In this document: positions 1 to 6,834 of the stretch, in pieces
Numbering within the stretch: the first letter of the stretch is position 1
How the letters are laid out: the number at the start of each line of letters is the position of its first letter
NCBI GenBank assembly: GCA_025935595.1
Contig: JAICUZ010000035.1
Span: 1 to 14,233, forward strand
Length of the DNA stretch: 14,233 nucleotides
Source: Burkholderiales bacterium
Lineage (GTDB): Bacteria; Actinomycetota; Thermoleophilia; Gaiellales; Gaiellaceae
Reading direction: 5' to 3'
Position numbers and translations under genes: made by a program
The notes under the pieces: model-generated
Database searches by the model: none
The model's input: only the letters and a program-made list of their open reading frames with translations
Told to the model about the DNA's origin: nothing

Positions 1-1196
1 CCGAGGACGTCTTCCGGAGCGAGTGGGGCCGCGTCGTCGCGAACCTGGTCGGCTTTCTCGGCGATTTCGACCTCGCCGAGGAGGCCGCCCAGGAGGCGTT
101 CGCGATCGCCGCCGAGCGCTGGCGGCGCGAAGGGACGCCCGCGAGCCCGGGTGCGTGGCTTACGGCAACGGCGCGGAACCGCGCGATCGACCGCATCCGG
201 CGCGAGCGCACGTTCGCGCGGAAGGCGCACCTGATCGCCGCTCCCGAAGCGACGGAGGACGAGGTGGACGAGACGACGTTTCCCGACGAGCGGCTCGAGC
301 TGCTCTTCACCTGCTGCCATCCCGCGCTCTCACTCGAGGCGCAGGTCGCATTGACCCTCCGTACACTCGGAGGTCTCGCCACGGACGAGATCGCACGCGC
401 GTTCCTCGTCCCCGAGCCGACGATGGCGCAGCGGCTCGTCCGCGCGAAGCACAAGATTCGCAGCGCCGGGATCCCGTTCCGCGTGCCGCCGCCGGAGCTG
501 CTGCCCGATCGCCTGACGGCGGTGATCGCGGTCGTGTACCTCATCTTCAACGAGGGCTACGGTGGACGTCGTGACCTCGCCGCCGACGCGATCCGTCTCG
601 GCAGCGCCCTTGCGCAGTTGCTGCCGGACGAGCCCGACGTGCACGCCCTGCTCGCGCTGATGCTGCTCCACGACGCCCGCCGCGCCGCGCGCTTCGACGA
701 CGGCGAGCTCGTGCTCCTGCCCGAACAGGACCGCTCGCGGTACGACGCCGCGAAGATCGCCGCCGGCCGCGAGTCGCTCGAGCGCGCGCTGGCGCTCCGC
801 GGTCGCGGCTCGTACGTCCTGCAGGCGGCGATCGCCTCGCTCCACGCGGACGAGCCGACCGACTGGCACGAGATCGCCGCGCTCTACACCGAGCTCCTCC
901 GCGTGACGGCGTCTCCCGTGGTGGAGCTCAACCGCGCAGTCGCGGTCGCCGAGGCAGAGGGGGCCGAGGCGGGACTTCGGATCGTCGAGACGCTGCCGCT
1001 TGCCGACTACCGCTATTTCCACTCGACCCGCGGCGAGCTGCTTCGGCGGCTCGAGCGGCGACAAGAGGCGCGCGAGGCCTTCGAACGCGCGCTCACGCTG
1101 ACCCCAGACGGCCCGGAGCGCAGATTCTTGGAGCAGCGAATCGCATCGATGTCTTCCGGCGTTGGCTGCAAGACTCGGCGTGCGACCGGCCGGTGA
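1..1196 (+). CDS. ECF sigma factor with long C-terminal extension (ECF42-like), 5'-truncated
   Basis: An RNA polymerase sigma factor of the extracytoplasmic-function type that would direct RNA polymerase to a small regulon. Reading from position 3 gives 397 visible residues with no stop. The first codons already fall in region 2 (FLGDFDLAEEAAQEAF, then AWLTATARNRAIDRIRR), so probably only a few N-terminal residues lie before the window. Region 4 follows at about residues 97-155 (FTCCHPALS, LGGLATDEIARAF, TMAQRLVRAKHKIR). The remaining 240 or so residues form a helical, TPR-like extension ending in GELLRRLERRQEAREAFERAL. This architecture (sigma plus DUF6596-type extension) matches the ECF42 group, usually encoded next to a DGPF/YCII-family protein. 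That partner would have to lie upstream, outside the window. No anti-sigma gene is visible downstream. The family is secure; the exact group is from memory. Confidence 0.9.
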   Translation, partial: EDVFRSEWGRVVANLVGFLGDFDLAEEAAQEAFAIAAERWRREGTPASPGAWLTATARNRAIDRIRRERTFARKAHLIAAPEATEDEVDETTFPDERLELLFTCCHPALSLEAQVALTLRTLGGLATDEIARAFLVPEPTMAQRLVRAKHKIRSAGIPFRVPPPELLPDRLTAVIAVVYLIFNEGYGGRRDLAADAIRLGSALAQLLPDEPDVHALLALMLLHDARRAARFDDGELVLLPEQDRSRYDAAKIAAGRESLERALALRGRGSYVLQAAIASLHADEPTDWHEIAALYTELLRVTASPVVELNRAVAVAEAEGAEAGLRIVETLPLADYRYFHSTRGELLRRLERRQEAREAFERALTLTPDGPERRFLEQRIASMSSGVGCKTRRATGR

Positions 1197-1256
1197 CGGT
1201 GGACGGCGTTCGCCTCCTCGCGTAGGCTCGGCCGACAACGGAACTTGGAGGCAGCG

Positions 1257-1796
1257 ATGGCGACGATGCGGCTGCCCCGCCCGCGGCACGGGGATCCCTT
1301 GCAGACGACAGAGGACCTGCGCGCGCTTGCAGCCGCGATCCTCCAGGACGACGTCCAGACACTCGCGCGCACGACGGCGTACCTGCGGCGCTCATACCGC
1401 GTGGTGTTCATCGGCTACGTGGCGATGATGGTGTTCGGAGTGGCGGCGATCGTCGCCGCGTTCGTGAAGGGGATCACCGCGTCCAGTGTGGGCGAGGCGG
1501 TGTCGTCCGTCGGCCTGGCCGGCCTCACGGTCGGCATCTTCGTCGCGTTCTTCGTGCAGCGCCCCTCGGCGGCTCTCGAGCGAAACGCGATCTTCATGCC
1601 GTGGGTCTCGATCGTTCTGACGACGTTCTGGACGCGGCTGCTCTACCTCGACGACGCCGCGACGCTCGACGCCAAGCTCGGTCACGCAGCGAAGGAAGCC
1701 TCTGACGAGCTGAGCGCGATCGCGCTCCGCTACGCGGTGATCGACGGCAAGGAGCTCACGGTCGCGAAGCAGGCGGCGCGCACGCACGTCACCTAG
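1257..1796 (+). CDS. Small membrane protein of unknown function, two predicted transmembrane helices
   Basis: A 179-residue protein I do not recognise with confidence. The ATG at 1257 is chosen because a GGAGG ribosome-binding site sits at 1247-1251, five bases before it; an in-frame TTG at 1245 would overlap that site. Residues 1-47 are polar and helical, with no signal peptide. Two hydrophobic stretches follow, at about residues 48-70 (VVFIGYVAMMVFGVAAIVA) and 83-101 (SVGLAGLTVGIFVAFFVQR), with a short KGITASSVGEA linker. The tail of about 75 residues is amphipathic and helical (NAIFMPWVSIVLTTFWTRLLY). The layout faintly resembles two-helix membrane modules such as TRADD-N-associated domains, but this is a guess. 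It lies 60 bases after the sigma factor and could be cotranscribed with it. Its stop codon shares a CTAG with the stop of the convergent ligD. Confidence 0.75.
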   Translation: MATMRLPRPRHGDPLQTTEDLRALAAAILQDDVQTLARTTAYLRRSYRVVFIGYVAMMVFGVAAIVAAFVKGITASSVGEAVSSVGLAGLTVGIFVAFFVQRPSAALERNAIFMPWVSIVLTTFWTRLLYLDDAATLDAKLGHAAKEASDELSAIALRYAVIDGKELTVAKQAARTHVT

Positions 1797-4117
1797 TTGA
1801 TCCTCTTCAGCGCCTTGCCGAGTGACTGGCGTGTCTCGAGCACACCTGCGTAGAGATCGCCGTGCCTCCGCACGCGGTCGAGGACGACCTGCATCGTGTA
1901 GATCGACGGGTTCAGCTTGTCGTCCACCTCGTCCCAGCGAAGCGGCGTCGACACCGGAGCGTTCGGCTTCGGCCGCACGGAGTACGCCGACGCGATCGTC
2001 TTCCCTTCACCGTTCTGGTTCGAGTCGATCAGCACGCCGCGGCGGCGTGCCTTCGACCACTCCGTCGTCGCGAGCTTCGGATGCGCGCGCGCGATCGCGC
2101 CGGCGACGATCTCCGCGAACTGTCGTGACTCTGTGTACGTCGAGCGGCGGTCGAGCGGGACGAGCACGTGGAACCCCTTGCCGCCGCTCGTCTTGGGGAA
2201 CGACAGGAGCTCGAGTGCGTCCAGCAGCTCCTTGAGGATCAGCGCGACCTCGATCGTCTGCGGCCACGGCACCTCGGGTGTCGGGTCGAGATCGAAGAGC
2301 ACGAAGTCGGGCCGGTCCGGCTTGTCGACGCGCGAGTACCACGCGTTCATGTCGATGCACCCCATGTTCACCATCCAGAGCAGCGCGAGCTCGTCGTTGA
2401 CGAGCGGGAAGTCGATCCATCGCTTCGTCCGCGCGCCGTCGCGCTGCGAGACGTTCGCGTGGAACGTCGAGATCCACTCCGGCATGTGCTTCGGCGCGTC
2501 CTTCTGGAAGAACGCCTCGCTGTACGCGCCGTTCGGATAACGGCGCATCGTGAACGGCCTGTCCTTCAGATGGGGCACGAGCACCGGCGCGACGTCGCGG
2601 TAGTAGCGCAGCAGATCACCTTTGGTGATCCCCTCGTCCGGCCAGAACGGCTTGTCGAGGTTCGAGAGCTTGAGCTCACGCTTGCCTTTCCTGATCACGT
2701 TCTCGAGCGGGACCGGTGCCGTGACCTCGTCCGGCTCCTTGTCGTCACGCAGGCCGAGGTACGCGGGGTGGCGCAGATGGCCGTCATGCGTCCACTCCCC
2801 GTAGCGAACCTGCGCGATGAGCCGGGGCTCGATCCACTGCACGTCGCCTTTCCGCACCCGCGGCATCTTCGGCGGCTCTGCGAACGGCGACGTCTCACGG
2901 TGCAGCGGCTTCATCAGCTTCAGCAGCCGGCGAATCTCCGCATCGTTGAAGCCCGAGCCGACGTTCCCGACGTACCGAAGTCCGCCGCCCTCTCGGACCG
3001 CAAGCACGAGCGCGCCGAACGTGTCCGCGCGACGCCCGGTTCCGCGCGTGAAGCCGGCGACGAGAAACTCGTCGTTCAACTCCGTCTTCAGCTTCAGCCA
3101 GTCGCGGGTGCGCCGGCCCGACTTGTAGGTCGAGTCGACGCGCTTCGCGACGATCCCTTCGAGCTGCTGTTGCTGCGCAACCTTGAACAACGCATCGCCG
3201 TCGTCAAATCCGTCGGACACGGCGACCGAGCCGGTGCGGATGTCGACGAGTTGCTTGAGCCGGTCCTTTCGTTCGTGCAGGGGCAGATCGACGAGCGGCC
3301 GTCCGTCGAGTTCGAGCAGGTCGAACGCGTAGTAGACGAGCTGCCCCGAGCCCTGTTGCAGCTCGGAGAAGCTCGTGCGCCCGTCCGGGTCGATCCTCGT
3401 GACCTCGCCGTCGACCACCGCGTTCGGGCTGCGCACCGCCTTCACCAGTGCTCTCGCGATGTCCGGAAAGCGCTGCGTGAGGTCGTTGCCGTTCCGCGAG
3501 ACGAGCTTGCACTCGCCGCTGCGGATGTACGCGATCGCGCGATAGCCGTCGAACTTGACCTCGAACGTCCATCCCTCCCCGCGCGGGATGCGCTCCTCCT
3601 GGGTGGCGAGCATCGGGCGGTACTCCCCCTGGACGACGTCCTCGGCGGCCTCGTCGTGGCCCTTGATCAGGAGCCAGTTCTCCTCCTTGCCGTCGAGGCG
3701 GGCGGGCACGAGCGTCCAGCGGCCGTTGAGACGGGTCCCGTGAAGCCGGACGGTGAGCTGCCCGTTCCGCTTCTCCTCGAGGAGCTCGTAGCTGCCGTTG
3801 TCCCAGATCTCGACCGAACCGGCCCCGTACTGCCCGGCCGGGATCTCCCCGTGGAAGGTCGCGTATTCGAGCGGGTGGTCCTCGACGTGGACGGCGAGCG
3901 ACCGCGCCCCGGGCTCGAGCGGGACGCCCTTCGGGACCGCCCACGACGCGAGCGCGCCGTTTCGCTCGAGGCGGAAGTCGTAGTGGAGGCGGCGCGCGTC
4001 GTGGCGCTGGACCACGAAGATGGGCAGCTCGGAGCGTCGTTCCTTCTTCGCGGGAAACGGCTCGGAGGTCTTCTTCGGATCGCGCTTCTTGCGGTAGGCG
4101 TCGAGGCTCATATCCAC
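1793..4117 (-). CDS. ligD: Multidomain ATP-dependent DNA ligase LigD (PE-LIG-POL order)
   Basis: The end-processing polymerase and ligase of bacterial non-homologous end joining, which repairs double-strand breaks together with Ku. The 774 residues carry all three modules. The 3'-phosphoesterase is at about 5-155, with H39, H45, D47, R49, H81 and Y85 at the spacing of the Pseudomonas enzyme's catalytic set. The ligase is at about 165-460, with the adenylated lysine K188 in EVKFDGYR, then EGIVAKR and WLKLK. The archaeo-eukaryotic primase-type polymerase is at about 480-770, with the metal-binding FDLDP aspartates 609 and 611 and SGGKGFHV at 644-651. This domain order is the Pseudomonas one; mycobacterial LigD has POL first. 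The start is GTG at 4117, with a GGGGG 11 bases upstream. An ATG two codons in, at 4111, is an alternative. No ku gene is in the window. Confidence 0.97.
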   Translation of the reverse strand: MDMSLDAYRKKRDPKKTSEPFPAKKERRSELPIFVVQRHDARRLHYDFRLERNGALASWAVPKGVPLEPGARSLAVHVEDHPLEYATFHGEIPAGQYGAGSVEIWDNGSYELLEEKRNGQLTVRLHGTRLNGRWTLVPARLDGKEENWLLIKGHDEAAEDVVQGEYRPMLATQEERIPRGEGWTFEVKFDGYRAIAYIRSGECKLVSRNGNDLTQRFPDIARALVKAVRSPNAVVDGEVTRIDPDGRTSFSELQQGSGQLVYYAFDLLELDGRPLVDLPLHERKDRLKQLVDIRTGSVAVSDGFDDGDALFKVAQQQQLEGIVAKRVDSTYKSGRRTRDWLKLKTELNDEFLVAGFTRGTGRRADTFGALVLAVREGGGLRYVGNVGSGFNDAEIRRLLKLMKPLHRETSPFAEPPKMPRVRKGDVQWIEPRLIAQVRYGEWTHDGHLRHPAYLGLRDDKEPDEVTAPVPLENVIRKGKRELKLSNLDKPFWPDEGITKGDLLRYYRDVAPVLVPHLKDRPFTMRRYPNGAYSEAFFQKDAPKHMPEWISTFHANVSQRDGARTKRWIDFPLVNDELALLWMVNMGCIDMNAWYSRVDKPDRPDFVLFDLDPTPEVPWPQTIEVALILKELLDALELLSFPKTSGGKGFHVLVPLDRRSTYTESRQFAEIVAGAIARAHPKLATTEWSKARRRGVLIDSNQNGEGKTIASAYSVRPKPNAPVSTPLRWDEVDDKLNPSIYTMQVVLDRVRRHGDLYAGVLETRQSLGKALKRIN

Positions 4118-4118
4118 A
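4110..4118 (+). promoter_or_regulatory. DnaA-box-like sequence at the ligD start codon
   Basis: The sequence ATATCCACA differs from the classical TTATCCACA DnaA box at one base. Read on the minus strand it is TGTGGATAT, so it contains the GTG start codon of ligD. It is listed because two related sequences lie about 140 bases away in the same gap. A single nonamer match could be chance. Confidence 0.25.
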
Positions 4119-4129
4119 GCGATGTTTAC

Positions 4130-4144
4130 CCCCTGCGGCAGGGG
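4130..4144 (-). other. Small hairpin covering the candidate ligD ribosome-binding site
   Basis: CCCCTG (4130-4135) and CAGGGG (4139-4144) form a perfect six-base stem with a three-base loop. In the minus-strand RNA, the 3' arm contains four of the five G bases of the only purine-rich candidate Shine-Dalgarno for ligD. The stem could therefore limit ligD translation. The hairpin is seen directly; the regulatory role is inference. Confidence 0.35.
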
Positions 4145-4189
4145 AAAGAAGCCGGGCAGCTTTGACCGCCTGACGGGGGGTTAGGCGCA

Positions 4190-4215
4190 CGAGGCCCGCA
4201 TCCGTGCGGGCCTCG
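4190..4215 (-). terminator. GC-rich hairpin downstream of accA, probable transcription terminator
   Basis: CGAGGCCCGCA (4190-4200) and TGCGGGCCTCG (4205-4215) are exact inverted repeats: an 11-base-pair stem with a four-base loop. The hairpin begins about 58 bases after the accA stop and ends about 72 bases before the ligD start, in the longest gap of the minus-strand run. Neither side has a clear T-tract, so it is not a textbook intrinsic terminator. Tract-less hairpins are nonetheless commonly proposed as terminators in high-GC actinobacteria. It probably separates the accDA transcript from ligD. Confidence 0.55.
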
Positions 4216-4252
4216 ACGCGTTTGTAAGGAGATTGTTCCCCGTTGAAAACCC

Positions 4253-4270
4253 TGTGGATGATGTGGAAAC
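4253..4270 (-). promoter_or_regulatory. Two adjacent DnaA-box-like nonamers
   Basis: TGTGGATGA (4253-4261) and TGTGGAAAC (4262-4270) stand head to tail. On the minus strand they read TCATCCACA and GTTTCCACA, one and two bases from TTATCCACA. They are preceded by GTTGAAAACCC, and the composite resembles blocks common in bacterial origins upstream of dnaA. No dnaA, dnaN or rpmH gene is nearby, so an origin is unlikely. A DnaA-binding or titration site is possible but unproven. Confidence 0.3.
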
Positions 4271-4273
4271 CGG

Positions 4274-5209
4274 CTAGGCGAAGACGCCCATGCCGCGGAA
4301 CTTGGCCCGCCGTCGCCGGCGGAGCTCCTCGCCCGGGGTCTCGTCCAGCTCGTCCAGGGCCTCGACGAGCGCCGCCTTCAGGAAGCGGGCGGCGGCGTCG
4401 TGGTCGGTCTGAGCCCCGCCGGGCGGCTCGGCGACGATGCCGTCGATCACGCCGAGGTCGAGGCAGTGGAGCGCGTCGGGCTTGAACGCGGCGGCGGCCT
4501 TCTTGGCCTCGCCGGCGTCGCGCCAGAGGATTGCCGCGCACCCCTCGGGGGTGATCACGGAGTAGATCGCGTTCTCCTGCATCAGGACCCGGTCGGAGAC
4601 CGCGATCGCGACGGCGCCGCCGGAGCCGCCCTCGCCGATGATGCAGGCGACGGTGGGGACGGTCAGACGCACCATCTCGGCCTGAGAGCGCGCGAGTGCG
4701 CCGCCCTGGCCGTGCTGCTCGGCGGCGACCCCCGGGTACGCGCCGGGTGTGTCGACGAGCGAGACCAGCGGGAACTGGAAGCGCTCGGCGATCTCCATGA
4801 TCCGCATCGCCTTGTGATAGCCCTCGGGATAGGCCATCCCGAACTGGCGGTCGAGGCGCTCCTTGACATCGCGGCCCTTCTGGTGACCGACGAGGGCGAT
4901 CGTCCGGCCGTCGATCTTGCCGAGCCCCGTGACGAGCGCGCCGTCGTCCGCACGGCCGCGGTCGCCGTGCAGCTCGACCCAGTCGTCGACGAACCGTTCG
5001 ACGTAGTCGAGCGTGTACGGCCGCTCGGGATGGCGCGCGAGCTCGACCGAGCGCCAGATCGCCTCGTCGCTCGTGTCCTGCTGCAGACGTTCGAGCTGCT
5101 CTTCGAGCCGCTTCACCTCACCGTCGACGCGTGCACCGCGAAGCAAGGGAAGTCGCGACAGGCCCGAGAGGCGCTGCCGCAGATTCACCTCCTGGTCACG
5201 CTCGCTCAC
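4274..5209 (-). CDS. accA: Acetyl-CoA carboxylase carboxyltransferase subunit alpha
   Basis: Together with AccD it transfers the carboxyl group from carboxybiotin on AccB to acetyl-CoA, giving malonyl-CoA, the committed step of fatty acid synthesis. The 311 residues are about the normal length for AccA. Hallmarks are GHQKGRD (108-114), VDTPGAYPG (152-160), GEGGSGGA (192-199) and YSVITPEGCAAILW (216-229), with a coiled, charged N-terminus. The start is GTG at 5209, inside a GTGA overlap with the accD stop, implying translational coupling. A perfect AGGAGG lies inside the reading frame at 5188-5193, five bases before an in-frame CTG (residue 10, at 5182). That could be a second or the true start, though CTG starts are rare. 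The organism thus has the split AccA/AccD type rather than a fused acyl-CoA carboxylase beta chain at this locus. Confidence 0.97.
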   Translation of the reverse strand: MSERDQEVNLRQRLSGLSRLPLLRGARVDGEVKRLEEQLERLQQDTSDEAIWRSVELARHPERPYTLDYVERFVDDWVELHGDRGRADDGALVTGLGKIDGRTIALVGHQKGRDVKERLDRQFGMAYPEGYHKAMRIMEIAERFQFPLVSLVDTPGAYPGVAAEQHGQGGALARSQAEMVRLTVPTVACIIGEGGSGGAVAIAVSDRVLMQENAIYSVITPEGCAAILWRDAGEAKKAAAAFKPDALHCLDLGVIDGIVAEPPGGAQTDHDAAARFLKAALVEALDELDETPGEELRRRRRAKFRGMGVFA

Positions 5210-6042
5210 CTGAAGAGCCTCAAGACGCGTGCGAGGTATGCACGCTGCGCGGACCGCGGGACGATCGCGTCGATGTGGCCGAACCGCAGGTTCTGCTCGG
5301 CGAGACCGAAGTCGTCAGGCAGCTTCTCGCGCGTCGTCTGCTGAACGACCCGCGGACCGGTGAACGCGATCAGCGCGCCGGGCTCGGCGATCGTCACGTC
5401 GCCGAGCGACGCGAACGACGCGAGCACACCGGCGGTCGTCGGGTGCGACATGACGGTGATCAACGGCACACGTGCGTCGTGCAGCTCTTCGACTGCGACG
5501 ACGGTCTTCGGCAGCTGCATCAACGAGAGGATCCCTTCCTGCATGCGCGCGCCACCCGAGCTCGGCACGGAGACGAGCGGGATACCGCGCTCCACTGCCG
5601 CGTCGCACGCGCGCGAGAACTTCTCGCCGACGGCACTCCCCATCGAGCCGCCCATGAACGAGAAGTCCATGACTGCGAGCTCGAACGGATGACCGTCGAG
5701 CGTCGCCTGCCCGATCACGATCGCCTCGCTCTGGCCGGTGTTCAACTCCGCCTCGCTGAGACGCTCCGTGTACGGCCGGAGGTCGAAGAAATCGAGCGGG
5801 TCTTCCGAGCGGACATCCGCGGCCTCCTCCTGGAACGAGCCGGCGTCCGCGTACCACTCGATCCGCTTGCGCGCGCGCATGGGGTAGTGGTGGCCGCAGT
5901 GCGCGCACACCCACAGCGCGGCGTCGAGCTCGTCGTCGCGGTAGTGCGACCCGCACTTGGGGCAGGTGTTGGGATGCTTCTTCTCGGCAGGCGGCGGAGC
6001 GTCTCGGTGCTCGACCTGCACGTCGATGCGCGCGTCGGACAT
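5206..6042 (-). CDS. accD: Acetyl-CoA carboxylase carboxyltransferase subunit beta
   Basis: The partner of AccA in the carboxyltransferase half of acetyl-CoA carboxylase. The 278 residues include the N-terminal zinc ribbon typical of AccD (C27, C30, C46, C49, in CPKC and CAHC). The crotonase-type core follows, with MGGSMGS (130-136), SSGGARMQEG (161-170), PTTAGV (201-206) and AEPGALIAFTGPRV (219-232). The start is the ATG at 6042. There is no clear Shine-Dalgarno before it, but a TAAGCT hexamer stands seven bases upstream, so the gene may have its own leaderless promoter in the 36-base gap after the ureohydrolase-like gene. It overlaps accA by four bases. The carrier (accB) and biotin carboxylase (accC) genes are not in the window, but the biotin ligase gene is, about 7 kb away. 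Confidence 0.97.
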   Translation of the reverse strand: MSDARIDVQVEHRDAPPPAEKKHPNTCPKCGSHYRDDELDAALWVCAHCGHHYPMRARKRIEWYADAGSFQEEAADVRSEDPLDFFDLRPYTERLSEAELNTGQSEAIVIGQATLDGHPFELAVMDFSFMGGSMGSAVGEKFSRACDAAVERGIPLVSVPSSGGARMQEGILSLMQLPKTVVAVEELHDARVPLITVMSHPTTAGVLASFASLGDVTIAEPGALIAFTGPRVVQQTTREKLPDDFGLAEQNLRFGHIDAIVPRSAQRAYLARVLRLFR

Positions 6043-6049
6043 CGTGCAG

Positions 6050-6055
6050 AGCTTA
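6050..6055 (-). promoter_or_regulatory. accD: Candidate -10 element for a leaderless accD transcript
   Basis: Read on the minus strand, TAAGCT fits the TAnnnT form of an actinobacterial -10 element and lies seven bases before the accD ATG. Transcription would therefore begin at or next to the start codon. This would explain the absence of a Shine-Dalgarno. No convincing -35 was found. Confidence 0.3.
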
Positions 6056-6078
6056 GACCTCGACTGCAGGATCCCTGG

Positions 6079-6828
6079 TTACAGGCTGAGCGCCACAGCG
6101 AGGCGCGGCAGGAGCGCTTCGTTCCGGCCGGTGCGCAGGCCGCCGGTGAACCCTGCTCCGATCGGGGTCGGAAGGGCCTTGAGCAGTGATTCGAGCTCGT
6201 CGAACGTCGGGCCACCCGGCTCCGGAATGAACACGTCGAGGTCGCCCGGCCTGATGACGTCCAGGTCGACGGCGACGTAGATCTCGTCCGGCAGAGCGCC
6301 CAGCTCCTGCCTGATCCCGGTCTCGGCGATGAACTCGGTCTCGGGCGGATCGAGGTTCCGCGCGCCGAGCAGGGTGACGTCCGTCGGGGCGACGTCGCCG
6401 GCATCGATCAGCATCCGGAGCGGCATCCCCCAGGCGTTGCCGCTCGGAGACGACTCGGGCGTGTTCAAGTCACCGTGCGAGTCGAGCCAGACGACGCCGA
6501 TGCGCCCGCGGCGCCGGGCGAGCTCACGCACCGCGCCGACGTGGGCGCAGCAGCTGCCGCCGAGGACGAACGGCCGCGCCGGCAGCTGGCGCGCGACCGC
6601 CGCGATCTCGTCCTCGAGCGTGGCCTCCTCGACGACCGCGGCTTCGGGCCACGGCAGTTCCATGTTCGCCGCATCTGCCATCGTCTCGCCGCCCGCACCC
6701 CATGCCGTCGGGACGCGGACGAGCCCGGAGGCGAACTCGCGTCCGCACGCGTGACACTGGTAGTCGGTACCGACGGCGACGGCGGTGAGCGTGCGGCAGT
6801 CCGGGCACCGCGCGCGAAGGGTGCTCAT
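6079..6828 (-). CDS. Zinc-ribbon ureohydrolase-like protein (arginase/agmatinase fold) with an altered metal motif
   Basis: A 249-residue protein whose main part resembles the arginase, agmatinase and formimidoylglutamase superfamily, which hydrolyses guanidino-type C-N bonds using two manganese ions. An N-terminal zinc ribbon (C8, C11, C25, C28 in CPDC and CHAC) precedes the core. Family motifs are WLDSHGDLNTPESSPSGN (114-131), with D116, H118 and D120 as expected ligands, and VDLDV (187-191), with D188 and D190. The first motif, normally GGDHS, reads GGSCCAH (90-96), so the first histidine ligand appears to be C93. It is shorter than typical arginases (about 300 residues). The ATG at 6828 follows AGGA with four bases between, and only six bases separate it from the HAD gene's stop, so the two are probably cotranscribed. 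The substrate cannot be told; it may not be a true arginase. Confidence 0.75.
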   Translation of the reverse strand: MSTLRARCPDCRTLTAVAVGTDYQCHACGREFASGLVRVPTAWGAGGETMADAANMELPWPEAAVVEEATLEDEIAAVARQLPARPFVLGGSCCAHVGAVRELARRRGRIGVVWLDSHGDLNTPESSPSGNAWGMPLRMLIDAGDVAPTDVTLLGARNLDPPETEFIAETGIRQELGALPDEIYVAVDLDVIRPGDLDVFIPEPGGPTFDELESLLKALPTPIGAGFTGGLRTGRNEALLPRLAVALSL

Positions 6829-6834
6829 ACCTTC

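Noticed and set aside
2168..4165. A 665-codon plus-strand open frame opposite ligD
   Set aside because: It is the antisense shadow of ligD in GC-rich DNA: rich in R, E, V and L, with no recognisable motif, while the ligD frame carries catalytic motifs throughout.
4190..4270. A chromosomal replication origin
   Set aside because: Only three imperfect DnaA-like boxes are present, there is no long AT-rich unwinding region, and no dnaA, dnaN, gyrB or rpmH is nearby. Kept only as a possible DnaA-binding site.
5131..6189. Long plus-strand open frame over accD
   Set aside because: It is the antisense of a clear accD with zinc ribbon and carboxyltransferase motifs, and its composition is arginine- and glutamate-rich without domains.
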